Shown here piece after piece: positions 17,068-25,239 of a stretch of DNA of 32,922 bases (its first letter is position 1; each line of letters begins with the position of its first letter). A program made the position numbers and the translations under genes. The notes beneath the pieces were generated by a model, which did not search any database, was not told where the DNA came from, and was given only the letters and a program-made list of their open reading frames with translations. The DNA lies in NCBI GenBank assembly GCA_026461395.1, contig JAPJNA010000019.1, positions 1-32,922 on the forward strand. The letters run 5' to 3'. This DNA comes from Chthoniobacterales bacterium (GTDB lineage Bacteria > Verrucomicrobiota > Verrucomicrobiia > Chthoniobacterales > UBA6821).

Positions 17068-18300
17068 TCACGCCATCGTGCCAAGCATTTCCTGGGTGAC
17101 GCGGTGTTGCAACGGGCTTCCCTCCAGATAGCGGGCGAACTCATCGACCATCCAGCGCCCCATGCGCTCCACCTCCCCATCTATGCTTCCTGCGATGTGG
17201 GGAGTGAGGAAGACATTGGGCAATCGGAAAAGAGGAGAATCAGGGAGTGGCGGCTCGGGGTGCGTGACATCGAGGATCGCCGTGAGATCAGGGCGGGATT
17301 TCAGAATCCGGCAAAGGGCCGGTTCGTCGATGACCACGCCCCGCGACGTATTGAGCAGAGTCGCTCCCTCCTTCATCGAGGAGATGAGATCGGCCCCGAT
17401 CATCCCTTCGGTCTCCGGGAGATGCGGGGTGTGGATACTGACGACCTCGCATTCGGCAAATAGTTCCGTGAGGTCGACAAGGCGGACCCCAAGGTCCGCA
17501 GCGGTTTCGCTTGTGGCAAACGGATCATAGGCCAGAACCTCGACTTCGAGGGATCGAAGCTTCCGGGCAGTCAACTGCGCGATAACTCCCAAGGAGACCA
17601 GGCCAACGCGCGTCTTGTAGCTGCCGGGCACCGGCATCCTGCAAAACGTGCGATGATCGCGGGCCGCGCGCATGTGCGGGAAGACTCGCTTTAACGCGAG
17701 CAGGATCGTAGCAGCGGAGAACTCCGCGACAGGGATCGCGTTGGCACTCGCTGCACTCGAAAAGACGATGCCCCGCTGGAACGCTTCCGGGGTGGCAAAG
17801 CCTTTGACGCTCCCCGCTGCGTAAAACACGGCACGAAGCGAGGGAAGGCGGTTCAACAGCTCAGCATCGAGTGTCGGCATTCCCCATGTGGAGAAGATGA
17901 TTTCCGTGCGATCCAGCCGGGCGAATTGCGCCAACTCATCCGAACTCGTCTCGCCGAGGATCGTTGCGATTCCGGAAACCTCGGCACGCAGGTCGGGAGG
18001 GAAGACACAGCCAAGATACTCGCGCATCCCAAGAAATAGCACTTGAGGGCCTGCTTGCGGGTATTCGCTGCGAGTGCCAATGGCGGAGTGAGTTGGTCGG
18101 GGAGTGCACAGAGTTTGAGGCCCAGACCGCTGGTCGCTCTCTCTGGAATTAGGAACCAGAATGTCGGCATTGCGCTGGGTATTGATGACAACCGATGTCG
18201 CGTCGAGGACGGCCTGCGCGCTCGGGAGAGCGTCAAGCCGGTCGATGGGCGAGTAGGAACCGACAGTGGTAGTGAGGATTTCGGGTTGATTCGTTTTCAT
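17068..18300 (-). CDS. D-2-hydroxyacid dehydrogenase, fused in frame to a MetE-like N-terminal fragment
   Basis: The frame encodes 410 residues. From about residue 86 onward (VLFLGMREYLGCVFPPDL) it is a complete NAD-dependent D-isomer-specific 2-hydroxyacid dehydrogenase. It has the Rossmann loop VGLVSLGVIAQ, where one Gly of GxGxxG is Ser, then VVSIHTPHLPET, the Arg of LLNTSRGVVIDE, the Glu of VTHPEPP and the His of LTPHIAGS. Such enzymes interconvert 2-keto and 2-hydroxy acids. The first 50 residues instead resemble the start of cobalamin-independent methionine synthase-like proteins, and residues 52-85 match nothing. ATG at 18027 would give a dehydrogenase of about 319 residues, close to family length. 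Whether it is still made, and from which start, is unclear. A paralogous fragment lies at 16224-16547. Confidence 0.75.
   Translation of the reverse strand: MKTNQPEILTTTVGSYSPIDRLDALPSAQAVLDATSVVINTQRNADILVPNSRESDQRSGPQTLCTPRPTHSAIGTRSEYPQAGPQVLFLGMREYLGCVFPPDLRAEVSGIATILGETSSDELAQFARLDRTEIIFSTWGMPTLDAELLNRLPSLRAVFYAAGSVKGFATPEAFQRGIVFSSAASANAIPVAEFSAATILLALKRVFPHMRAARDHRTFCRMPVPGSYKTRVGLVSLGVIAQLTARKLRSLEVEVLAYDPFATSETAADLGVRLVDLTELFAECEVVSIHTPHLPETEGMIGADLISSMKEGATLLNTSRGVVIDEPALCRILKSRPDLTAILDVTHPEPPLPDSPLFRLPNVFLTPHIAGSIDGEVERMGRWMVDEFARYLEGSPLQHRVTQEMLGTMA
18145..18300 (-). pseudogene. N-terminal fragment of a MetE-like (cobalamin-independent methionine synthase II) protein
   Basis: The first 52 codons read ILTTTVGSYSPIDRLDALP, then SAQAVLDATSVVINTQRNAD. 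This matches the N-terminus of MetE-like proteins, which begin with TTTVGSYP followed by a short helix, DA...VV..TQ..AG. In that family the rest of the barrel binds zinc and substrate; here the similarity ends abruptly near residue 52, and the frame runs on into the dehydrogenase. It has its own ATG and lies at the 5' end of the transcript, so it may now only supply translation initiation. Confidence 0.5.
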
Positions 18301-18921
18301 TCTATTTATTGAAAGGAAGGTTGGCGTCCTTCGACACCACAGAGGGATTCTCCCCGATCAGCGCCGCCGAATGCTAGTAAATACCCCCGGGACAAAGTCA
18401 AAACTTGCTTTCTTGGCGGGGCTATTCACTAGAAAAAAACCCGGAGGAGAGCCAGCGGCGAAAAGCTTCTTGAAACGTATTGGCCAGGGTGTCACCGGGT
18501 TTACCGGGCCCCCGCGGGGTGATTGATTTCCGCACATCTCGTGGTCCTCGTCGAGCACCCGGATTGCAAATTCGATTTGTGACTCCGCAGAAGGACCATC
18601 AAATCCGGTGGAGATGGCACGCGCTCGAGCCGCGGCGGCGAAGATCACAGTTCATTAATGAGTTGTTGCTGATCTGAATCTTCCACGTGATGTCCGTAAG
18701 GCTGGGGCTTCCCGATTTTTCACGCAATCAATAGGCCGCTTCCCGACCGCTCGTAATAAAATGATCGCGGGAGCATCGTTGGAACCTTACCTTTTTTGAC
18801 CATCACCCCAATCAACACATGAACGGCCGTCTACTGCTCACCCTGCCACCTCAACCAGGAAGCGCTCTATACGTAAATATTTGGCCGGTGATGAGGGCAG
18901 TTCGCGCTTTTAAGGCATGAT
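18301..18921. other. 621-base stretch without an intact gene
   Basis: This spacer separates the fused dehydrogenase frame from the MFS transporter. It contains the possible oxygenase remnant at 18422-18648. Further right, a 33-codon frame at 18819-18920 starts MNGRLLLTLPP and stops two bases before the transporter ATG; it might be a leader peptide or chance. I saw no RNA gene, insertion sequence or clear promoter in the rest. Confidence 0.5.
18422..18648 (-). pseudogene. Possible decayed C-terminus of a Rieske-type ring-hydroxylating oxygenase
   Basis: The minus strand reads FDGPSAESQIEFAIRVLDED, then HEMCGNQSPRG. After a shift of frame it reads GDTLANTFQEAFRRWLSS and ends at TAG 18422-18424. 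The order 'GPS...F...VL.ED.E.C.NQ..G' followed by 'F...F..WL' is that of the C-terminal helices of ring-hydroxylating dioxygenase alpha subunits. A frameshift splits it, and no Rieske or iron-site region is present. The match is by eye and moderate. Confidence 0.3.
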
Positions 18922-20241
18922 ATGATGAAACCAGTATCCGATAATAACCATTCGCACTCCGCTAATTCGGCGACAAGAATCCTGCTCGCCAGCCTTGCCG
19001 GGACGGCTATCGAGTTCTTCGACTTCTACATCTACGCCACGGCTGCGGTTCTCGTTTTCCCGAAACTCTTTTTTCCCCAGGGTGATCCCACGGCAGCCAC
19101 ACTCCAATCACTAGCGACTTTCTCTCTGGCCTTCTTTGCAAGACCCTTCGGATCGATCTTTTTCGGCCATTTTGGCGACCGGATCGGAAGAAAAACAACC
19201 TTGGTTGCGGCCCTCCTGACGATGGGACTCTCCACGGTCTTGATCGGCCTTCTACCCACCTACGCTTCGATTGGTTTGGCTGCGCCTATCCTTCTCGCCC
19301 TCTGCCGTTTCGGACAGGGCTTTGGTCTTGGCGGGGAATGGGGCGGAGCGGTCCTGCTCGCCACCGAGAATGCTCCTCCCGGAAAACGCGACTGGTACGG
19401 AATGTTTCCCCAGCTTGGCGCGCCCATCGGCTTCATCTTCTCCGGCGCGATCTTCCTCCTGCTCAGCAAAAATCTTGATGCCACAAGCTTCCTGACATGG
19501 GGCTGGCGGGTCCCTTTTCTCGCCAGCAGTGTGCTGGTGCTCGTCGGACTCTATGTCCGACTCAACATCACCGAGACACCTGCTTTTCTGGAAGCATCCG
19601 CGCGCAGGAGCCCTGTCGCCCTGCCGATGATCGATCTCCTGCGGAACCATCTTCGCGTCGTGATCCTGGGAACCTTCGCCGCGGTCGCGACCTTTGTGAT
19701 CTTTTACATCCTGATTGTCTTCTCGCTCTCCTGGGGCACAACGCAGCTTGGCTATTCCAGAGAAACCTTCCTGATCATACAGCTTGCCGGCGTAGTCTTC
19801 TTCGCTCTTTCAATTCCCTGCACCGCATGGATCTCCTCGCGAATCGGGCGCCGGAATATGCTCCTTCTAGCCACCGTGGCGATCCTGATTTTCGGACTAC
19901 TCTTCGGACGCATCTTCTCGGCGGGAACTCCGGGTGTGGTGGCAACGCTCGTGATTGGCTTTCTGCTCATGGGGGTCACTTACGCACCGCTCGGGACCTT
20001 CCTCTCCGAACTCTTCCCTGTGGAGGTGCGGTACACAGGAGCCTCGATCTCCTTCAATATCGCTGGGATTCTTGGAGCCTCGCTGACTCCCTATTTGGCG
20101 ACCTCGCTGGCCATGAGTCATGGACTGGGATCCGTTGGATTCTATCTCGCCGCAATGGCCCTGATCAGTCTGGTCGCCCTGCTGTTGTCGCCAGCAAATC
20201 AGATTACGGAAGGCGTCGGTAATAGCGCAGGGCCTCGATAG
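18922..20241 (+). CDS. MFS transporter, metabolite:H+ symporter (MHS) family
   Basis: A 439-residue inner-membrane protein with 12 predicted helices. The N-terminal signature GTAIEFFDFYIYATAAVLVFPKLFF is that of the MHS family (ShiA, KgtP, ProP, CitA). The loop 2-3 motif GHFGDRIGRKTTL, the helix 4 region LCRFGQGFGLGGEWGGAVLL and the second-half SELFPVEVRYTGASISFNI are also typical. MHS proteins take up organic acids, shikimate or osmolytes with protons. Substrate is not deducible; the neighbouring 2-hydroxyacid dehydrogenase makes a carboxylate plausible. ATGs at 18922 and 18925 are both possible; AAGG lies upstream. The 3' end overlaps the convergent peptidase gene by 38 bases. Confidence 0.9.
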   Translation: MMKPVSDNNHSHSANSATRILLASLAGTAIEFFDFYIYATAAVLVFPKLFFPQGDPTAATLQSLATFSLAFFARPFGSIFFGHFGDRIGRKTTLVAALLTMGLSTVLIGLLPTYASIGLAAPILLALCRFGQGFGLGGEWGGAVLLATENAPPGKRDWYGMFPQLGAPIGFIFSGAIFLLLSKNLDATSFLTWGWRVPFLASSVLVLVGLYVRLNITETPAFLEASARRSPVALPMIDLLRNHLRVVILGTFAAVATFVIFYILIVFSLSWGTTQLGYSRETFLIIQLAGVVFFALSIPCTAWISSRIGRRNMLLLATVAILIFGLLFGRIFSAGTPGVVATLVIGFLLMGVTYAPLGTFLSELFPVEVRYTGASISFNIAGILGASLTPYLATSLAMSHGLGSVGFYLAAMALISLVALLLSPANQITEGVGNSAGPR

Positions 20242-20878
20242 GAACCCCAAGTTCCTTCAGGAGATAGATCTTCCCCTCTCCATGCGAGGAGGGATCACGC
20301 ATCAGATAGTCGAATCCCCTCTTCCCGACGATCACGACAAAGTGGGTGATGCCGCTGGGCAGCCTGAGACGAACGATCACGGGATTTCCTCTCAAGAGAT
20401 TCCAATCGATCAGGGCATAAGAGGGGAGATCTTCGTAAGCCTTCTCGATCAGGCCGGGAGTGAACTCAGCCGCTGATTCCCAGCGAAGCCATCCGGCACC
20501 CTCGTAGCCGTGGCGTTCCTTGAGAAAAATGTTTAGCCGTCCCGGATCGACATCCATTCCGTAATGGGAGAGCACCATTGAAGCGGAAGCAACCGCACAG
20601 CCCTCGGCTCCCAGAGTGCCGGGAGTATTACCGAGCAATTGATCATTCCACCTTGAGTCACCCTGAAAGAACTGTGGAACGGAAATTACGATCTCCCCGG
20701 GAACCGGCAGACCACCCACTCCGTCTAACGGCCGCCGCCAACACCAGAAAATAACCAAAAACAGCAGGAGGGTTCCCGCCGCGATGATCCACCTTGCGAA
20801 GGCAGGTCTTTTGACCTTGGTTGGAGGCAATGATGTCACGACTTCTGTTCTGTTTGTTTTCCAATCTCCTTCTTTCAA
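20204..20878 (-). CDS. Membrane-anchored C39-like cysteine peptidase
   Basis: A 224-residue protein with one N-terminal membrane helix (ARWIIAAGTLLLFLVIFWCW) and an extracytoplasmic C39-like papain fold: VPQFFQGDSRWNDQLLG, the catalytic Cys in GAEGCAVASASMVLSHYG, and the His in GITHFVVIVGKRG followed by an Asp (MRDPSS). The peptidase_C39_2 family of secreted or anchored proteins shares this order. Its target is unknown. The call uses a TTG at 20878; a GTG at 20839 or TTG at 20830 would shorten the cytosolic end. With the TTG start, the first 46 bases overlap the start of the divergent gene. Confidence 0.75.
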   Translation of the reverse strand: MKEGDWKTNRTEVVTSLPPTKVKRPAFARWIIAAGTLLLFLVIFWCWRRPLDGVGGLPVPGEIVISVPQFFQGDSRWNDQLLGNTPGTLGAEGCAVASASMVLSHYGMDVDPGRLNIFLKERHGYEGAGWLRWESAAEFTPGLIEKAYEDLPSYALIDWNLLRGNPVIVRLRLPSGITHFVVIVGKRGFDYLMRDPSSHGEGKIYLLKELGVPIEALRYYRRLP

Positions 20879-21603
20879 TGACTTCCGTGCACGCGGAAGA
20901 CAACAACTCTCTTCCCCCTGTCAACCGTCTCATCCTGAATGAGATCTCCTCGATGCCGTCCGGCGGCCGATATTCCACCTCTGCTGCGGCCAATCACGCA
21001 CTCCAGGGCGCGGTCACCACCTCCAGTGAGATACTCCGGGTGGATGGCTTCCATGCCGTACCCAGCTATTGTTCCGGCGCCACCTACCTTGTGTTTCTGA
21101 AGACCCTTTCGGCCCTTCAATCAAATCATCAACTCTCCCTCACGCCAGAGACTGTCACCGCCCTGAAGCCAACAGGACAACCAGACGGTAGAGGCATCTG
21201 GGGACGCTGGAATGCCAACGGCCCTGGCACAGCGCGCCTCTTTTACGAACTCGGACTTGGACCGAATTTCACCGATCTCCAGCGAGCCCTTCCGGGAGAT
21301 TTCCTGAAGATCTTCTGGAACGATGGAATCGGGGCGACCGAGCATGGACACTCTGTCATCTTCCTCGGAACTGAGGAGAAGAACGGAATAAAATACCTCA
21401 AGTTCTGGTCGAGCAACATACCGGGAGGATACGGCGAGAAAGTCGTCCCCCAGAGCCGAGCGCATCGGATGCTCTTCTCCCGCCTGGAACATCCCGAGAA
21501 CATCAACCGTCCCCTTCCCCGCACCGACAGCTATCTCTCCTCCATGGAGCATCGCTCCTCCTCCCCTGCCGAGATGGCGGAGAAGTGCGGCATCCTGCGG
21601 TAG
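20833..21603 (+). CDS. Secreted papain-fold (NlpC/P60-like) protein
   Basis: A 256-residue exported protein with signal peptide MSRLLFCLFSNLLLSMTSVHAE. The mature part has Cys in VPSYCSGATYLVFL and, about 130 residues later, His in EHGHSVIFLGTEEKNG, followed by a strand with Ser/Asn (FWSSN). This Cys-then-His order and the phrase LPGDFLKIFWND suggest the NlpC/P60-CHAP papain-like fold of cell-wall amidases, though it is not a textbook member. ATG at 20833 was chosen because GGAGG lies five bases upstream. It is divergent from the C39-like gene and its 3' end overlaps the convergent MFS gene by 73 bases. A cell-envelope role is inferred. Confidence 0.65.
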   Translation: MSRLLFCLFSNLLLSMTSVHAEDNNSLPPVNRLILNEISSMPSGGRYSTSAAANHALQGAVTTSSEILRVDGFHAVPSYCSGATYLVFLKTLSALQSNHQLSLTPETVTALKPTGQPDGRGIWGRWNANGPGTARLFYELGLGPNFTDLQRALPGDFLKIFWNDGIGATEHGHSVIFLGTEEKNGIKYLKFWSSNIPGGYGEKVVPQSRAHRMLFSRLEHPENINRPLPRTDSYLSSMEHRSSSPAEMAEKCGILR

Positions 21604-22838
21604 ATCCTGAGACTCGCGAGAATGAGCGCGGCGGCTAGCACATAAGCAACTCCGCTCCAGGCGATCGATCCGCTCATCCGCTCCATCGGGGTTCCCGAGC
21701 CGTAGGTGGAAAAGAGTCCAACCATGAGAGGACCCAGCGCACCGCCACCCCATCCGATGAAATTCATCAGGCCCGCCACCGAGGCGCGCTGGCCCGGTTC
21801 CACAAACTCGAAGACCGAAGCGAAGATCCCTCCGTCATAGGCTCCCTTGCAGAGTCCGAAGCAGATCATAGCAGTCATCAGCGATTCCATACTTGGTGCC
21901 CATGCGACGGCCACCACGCAGAACGTTCCGGCTATCAACCCTACGGCCTGAACCATCATCCTGGCTCCGCGAAGATTCATCGAAAGCCTGTCAGCGATCA
22001 CTCCCGAGAGGGGAGCACTTACCGCGCTTGCTAGCTGGATCGACGCCACTGCCGAGACTCCCGCCGCCACCAAACCGAGATGGAACTTCTCGAACAGAAA
22101 TGTGGGCGCCCAAATCAGGAAGATTGATCCGACAGCATTCGCACAGGCGAAGGCCAACATCAGCAGGAGCACGCCAGGCTGAGAAAACAGTATCCGCAGC
22201 GTTGGTATGAAACCGGGCAATTCTGTCTTCTCCTGGAATGAGAGATCTTCCGAAGCACCTCTCCCCGGCTCCCGCAGCCTCAGGAGAAGGAGCAGAGAGA
22301 TAACTATTCCAGCGCCCCCGAATCCGTAGAATGCCCAGCGCCATCCGTAGCGCTCCGCAAGCAGTGCACCGATCCCTCCCCCCGCGATCGTGCCGATGTA
22401 GACTGCGGACTGGTGGAGCGAAAGTGCCGTCGAGCGCGTCCTCGGACCATGGTACTCGGAGAGCATCGAGGTGGCCGACGGGAAATAGACGGATTCACCG
22501 AGGCCTATCAGCGCGCGTGCTGTGACGAACTGCCAGAGCTTGCCACACCATCCCGTCAGCCCTGTCATGACGCTCCAGAACAGACACCCTCCCAGGATCA
22601 ATCCCTTGCGTGAGAGGCGATCACCTGCAAATCCGGCGAACGGCGCCGAGGCCGCATAGACCCACATAAAGGCGCTCCCGATCAGCCCCAGCTGAGCCTT
22701 CGTGAATCCAAACTCTTTTTCTAATAGGGGAAAGAGGCTACTGATCGCCTGACGGTCAGCGTAGTTCAGCATGCAGACTAGCCAGAGCAGACCGAGCACG
22801 ATCCATTTTTCACGGTTGAAGGGTACCTTTGTACTCAT
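21531..22838 (-). CDS. MFS transporter (anion:cation symporter/Spns-like)
   Basis: A 435-residue, 12-helix major facilitator. The opening NYADRQAISSLFPLLEKEFGFTKAQLGLIGSAFMWVYAASAPFAG has the 'NY.DR' of ACS and Spns-type carriers. The loop 2-3 motif is GDRLSRKGLIL, and helix 4 has ALIGLGESVYFPSATSML. ACS members import hexuronates, glucarate and similar anions, so sugar-acid uptake is possible. The hexuronate idea fits the GH88 cluster 8 kb away, but the distance makes the link weak. It is transcribed away from bioA; the 240-base spacer between them has no gene. Confidence 0.88.
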   Translation of the reverse strand: MSTKVPFNREKWIVLGLLWLVCMLNYADRQAISSLFPLLEKEFGFTKAQLGLIGSAFMWVYAASAPFAGFAGDRLSRKGLILGGCLFWSVMTGLTGWCGKLWQFVTARALIGLGESVYFPSATSMLSEYHGPRTRSTALSLHQSAVYIGTIAGGGIGALLAERYGWRWAFYGFGGAGIVISLLLLLRLREPGRGASEDLSFQEKTELPGFIPTLRILFSQPGVLLLMLAFACANAVGSIFLIWAPTFLFEKFHLGLVAAGVSAVASIQLASAVSAPLSGVIADRLSMNLRGARMMVQAVGLIAGTFCVVAVAWAPSMESLMTAMICFGLCKGAYDGGIFASVFEFVEPGQRASVAGLMNFIGWGGGALGPLMVGLFSTYGSGTPMERMSGSIAWSGVAYVLAAALILASLRIYRRMPHFSAISAGEEERCSMEER

Positions 22839-23080
22839 GCCGTCATGAATTGATCATCCGTCTTTGCCAAAATGCTTTATCCCGCTGAGGCGCTGACGAA
22901 ACCGGAAGGGCCGGAAAGGCCGAATTTGGGAGCAATCCACACATCTGCACAGCAATCTCTGCGCCCCTGCGCCTCTGCGCGAGGCTATTTTTCCATTTAG
23001 AATCGAATCAAAACAGACACTCAAAACCTTATTTACCGATTCCAAATCGAGACTGATTCCGTTGTGATGTCACTTCTTTC

Positions 23081-24433
23081 ATGGATCATTCGGATACTCC
23101 CGCCACTCCTGACTCTCTTTTAACCCGTGATGCCGCCGCGGTCTGGCATCCCTTCACCCAGCACGGCCTGGGGAGGGAACTGATTCCGATTGCCAGTGGA
23201 TCGAGAGCTGTTCTTCGGGATGCCGGAGGCCGCGAATACCTCGACATGATCTCCTCCTGGTGGGTGAACCTCCACGGACATGGTCGCCCCGAACTGGCAC
23301 AGGCCGTTTCCGAGCAGATTCTCAAGCTGGACCATGTCCAGTTCGCCGGAGCAACCCATGAACCCGCGGTACGACTTGCCGAACGCCTGTTGGAGAAAGC
23401 GGGGCTCACAGGTAGCGCCAAGGTCTTCTACTCCGACAACGGCTCCACCGCTGTCGAGGCCGCGCTCAAGATTGCACACCAACACTGGACAAACCTCGGG
23501 ACCCCCAGACGCCTCTTCGCCACGCTACGCGGGAGCTATCATGGCGACACCGTCGGTGCGATGAGCGTGGGTCGGAGCTCCGGTTTCTTCGATGCCTTCC
23601 ACGGAATGCTCTTTGAGACTCTTGCCTTGCCCGTTCCCCTGGTCTGGGATGGATTTCCCAATGAAGAGGGAGAGCGAGAGGCACTAAAAGAAATTGCACG
23701 GTTGCTTGCAAGCGACGGGGATCAAATCGCCGCCCTCATCATGGAACCGCTAGTGCAGGGTGCCGGAGGGATGCGATTTCACTCGCCCGGATTCCTGTTG
23801 GAGCTCTGCCGTCTCTTCCGAGAACGGGGCATCCCAGTGATTTTCGACGAAGTGATGACCGGCTTCGGTCGGACAGGCAGCTTCTTTGCGTTTCAGCAGA
23901 CAGGGTTCATTCCCGACCTGATCTGCCTCTCCAAGGGGATTACCGGAGGGATTTTGCCCCTGGCTGTCACGATCGCCTCGAATGATCTCTTTGATTCCTT
24001 CCTAGGCAACGACTTCTCCACGGCCCTCGCGCACGGGCACAGCTACACAGCCAATCCTGTGGCCTGCGCCGCAGCCCTAGCCAGCCTTGACCTCCATGCA
24101 TCCACAGATTCCTTGGGTCAGGTTGCTCGCATTCATGAGCAGTTGCGGCGACGTCTTGTTCAGCTATCAAGCCATCCCCTGATCGAACACACACGTTTAC
24201 TGGGAGGGATCGCTGCCTTCGACCTTGCTGGCACGGAAGCGGGATACACTGCGGAATCGGGAAAGCAGCTAGCTGGTTACGCTCAGGAACATGGCGTTCT
24301 CCTCAGACCACTCGGAAATGTCATCTATCTGATACCACCGTACTGCATCACGAATGAAGAGATCGACCGCGCTTTTGATGTGATCGAAGCCTTTTTCAGC
24401 AATACTACCCGGGGAAGTCAGGGCGTTGCATGA
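23081..24433 (+). CDS. bioA: Adenosylmethionine-8-amino-7-oxononanoate aminotransferase
   Basis: A PLP enzyme of biotin synthesis that transfers an amino group from S-adenosylmethionine to KAPA, giving DAPA. The 450 residues carry BioA markers: VWHPFTQHG, ISSWWVNLHGHGRPEL, NGSTAVEAALKIAHQ, IFDEVMTGFGRTG, and the PLP Lys in ICLSKGITGG (about residue 285). SWWVN distinguishes BioA from most other class III aminotransferases. No other bio gene is in the window. Its stop overlaps the mlaE start by four bases (ATGA, 24430-24433), so it leads the Mla operon, an unusual arrangement. Cytosolic. Confidence 0.93.
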   Translation: MDHSDTPATPDSLLTRDAAAVWHPFTQHGLGRELIPIASGSRAVLRDAGGREYLDMISSWWVNLHGHGRPELAQAVSEQILKLDHVQFAGATHEPAVRLAERLLEKAGLTGSAKVFYSDNGSTAVEAALKIAHQHWTNLGTPRRLFATLRGSYHGDTVGAMSVGRSSGFFDAFHGMLFETLALPVPLVWDGFPNEEGEREALKEIARLLASDGDQIAALIMEPLVQGAGGMRFHSPGFLLELCRLFRERGIPVIFDEVMTGFGRTGSFFAFQQTGFIPDLICLSKGITGGILPLAVTIASNDLFDSFLGNDFSTALAHGHSYTANPVACAAALASLDLHASTDSLGQVARIHEQLRRRLVQLSSHPLIEHTRLLGGIAAFDLAGTEAGYTAESGKQLAGYAQEHGVLLRPLGNVIYLIPPYCITNEEIDRAFDVIEAFFSNTTRGSQGVA

Positions 24434-25239
24434 CCAGAACCTTTCTGGCAAAATCATCCTTCATGATCTTCGCTCTCGGACGAGAAACTATTCGGATTGT
24501 TTCGGGATTCGGCGACTTCGCCCTATTCACCGGCAAATCGTTCAGTGCCGCGTTCACCACAAAGCGCCTCTTCCGCAGGGTCATCCGTGCCATCTATGAG
24601 CAGGGGACGGTCTGCCTTCCCGTGATACTCATTGTCGGCCTCTTCACGGGACTTGTACTTGGCCTGCAGGGCTACCATATCCTGAACCGCTTCGGATCGG
24701 TGGGCCTCTTGGGGGCGATGGTCTCCCTGAGCCTGATTAGGGAAATGGCTCCGGTACTTGCCGGCCTGATGCTCATCGGCCAGTCGGGATCTGCTCTGGC
24801 TGCGGAACTCGGCATCCAGCGCAATAGCGAGCAGATCGTCGCGTTAGAGACCATGGGTGTAGAGAGTCACGGCTATCTTGTAACCCCGCGGCTCCTCGCA
24901 GCATTGCTAGTCTACCCCTTCCAGACCGCCCTCTTCGTGGTTATTGGCTTCTGGGGAGGGAGTCTCTCCGGGTCAGCGCTTCTTGGAGTCGATTCTGGTG
25001 TCTATTGGTCCTCCATCCAGAGAGCGGTGGAATCGCGCGACCTTCGGGAATGCTTCATCAAGGCGGCTGTCTTCGGCCTCCTCTCGGTCACCATCTGCGC
25101 CTACCAGGGCTTCCATGCTGATAGGAACCACTCCGCTACCGGAGCACGTGCCGTCAGCGCAGCCACCACGCGGGCCGTGGTGATCTCCAGCATCATGGTC
25201 CTCGTAGCCGACTATGTGGTGAGTTCCTTTTTCATCTGA
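24430..25239 (+). CDS. mlaE: Mla-type phospholipid ABC transporter permease
   Basis: A 269-residue inner-membrane permease of the MlaE family with an N-terminal amphipathic segment and about five helices. Typical phrases are VILIVGLFTGLVLGLQGYHIL, LSLIREMAPVLAGLMLIGQSG, and the conserved coupling loop GSALAAELGIQRNSEQIVALETMG. The C-terminal GARAVSAATTRAVVISSIMVLVADY also fits. With MlaF and MlaD it forms the transporter that moves phospholipid between inner membrane and periplasmic carrier. The start codon overlaps the bioA stop and its own stop overlaps the mlaF start, so translation is coupled along the operon. Confidence 0.94.
   Translation: MTRTFLAKSSFMIFALGRETIRIVSGFGDFALFTGKSFSAAFTTKRLFRRVIRAIYEQGTVCLPVILIVGLFTGLVLGLQGYHILNRFGSVGLLGAMVSLSLIREMAPVLAGLMLIGQSGSALAAELGIQRNSEQIVALETMGVESHGYLVTPRLLAALLVYPFQTALFVVIGFWGGSLSGSALLGVDSGVYWSSIQRAVESRDLRECFIKAAVFGLLSVTICAYQGFHADRNHSATGARAVSAATTRAVVISSIMVLVADYVVSSFFI

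Noticed and set aside
22960-22985. GCGCC/TCTGCGC repeats upstream of bioA as a CRISPR-like or regulatory array
   Set aside because: Only two or three imperfect units of a common intergenic phrase, with no spacers and no cas genes.
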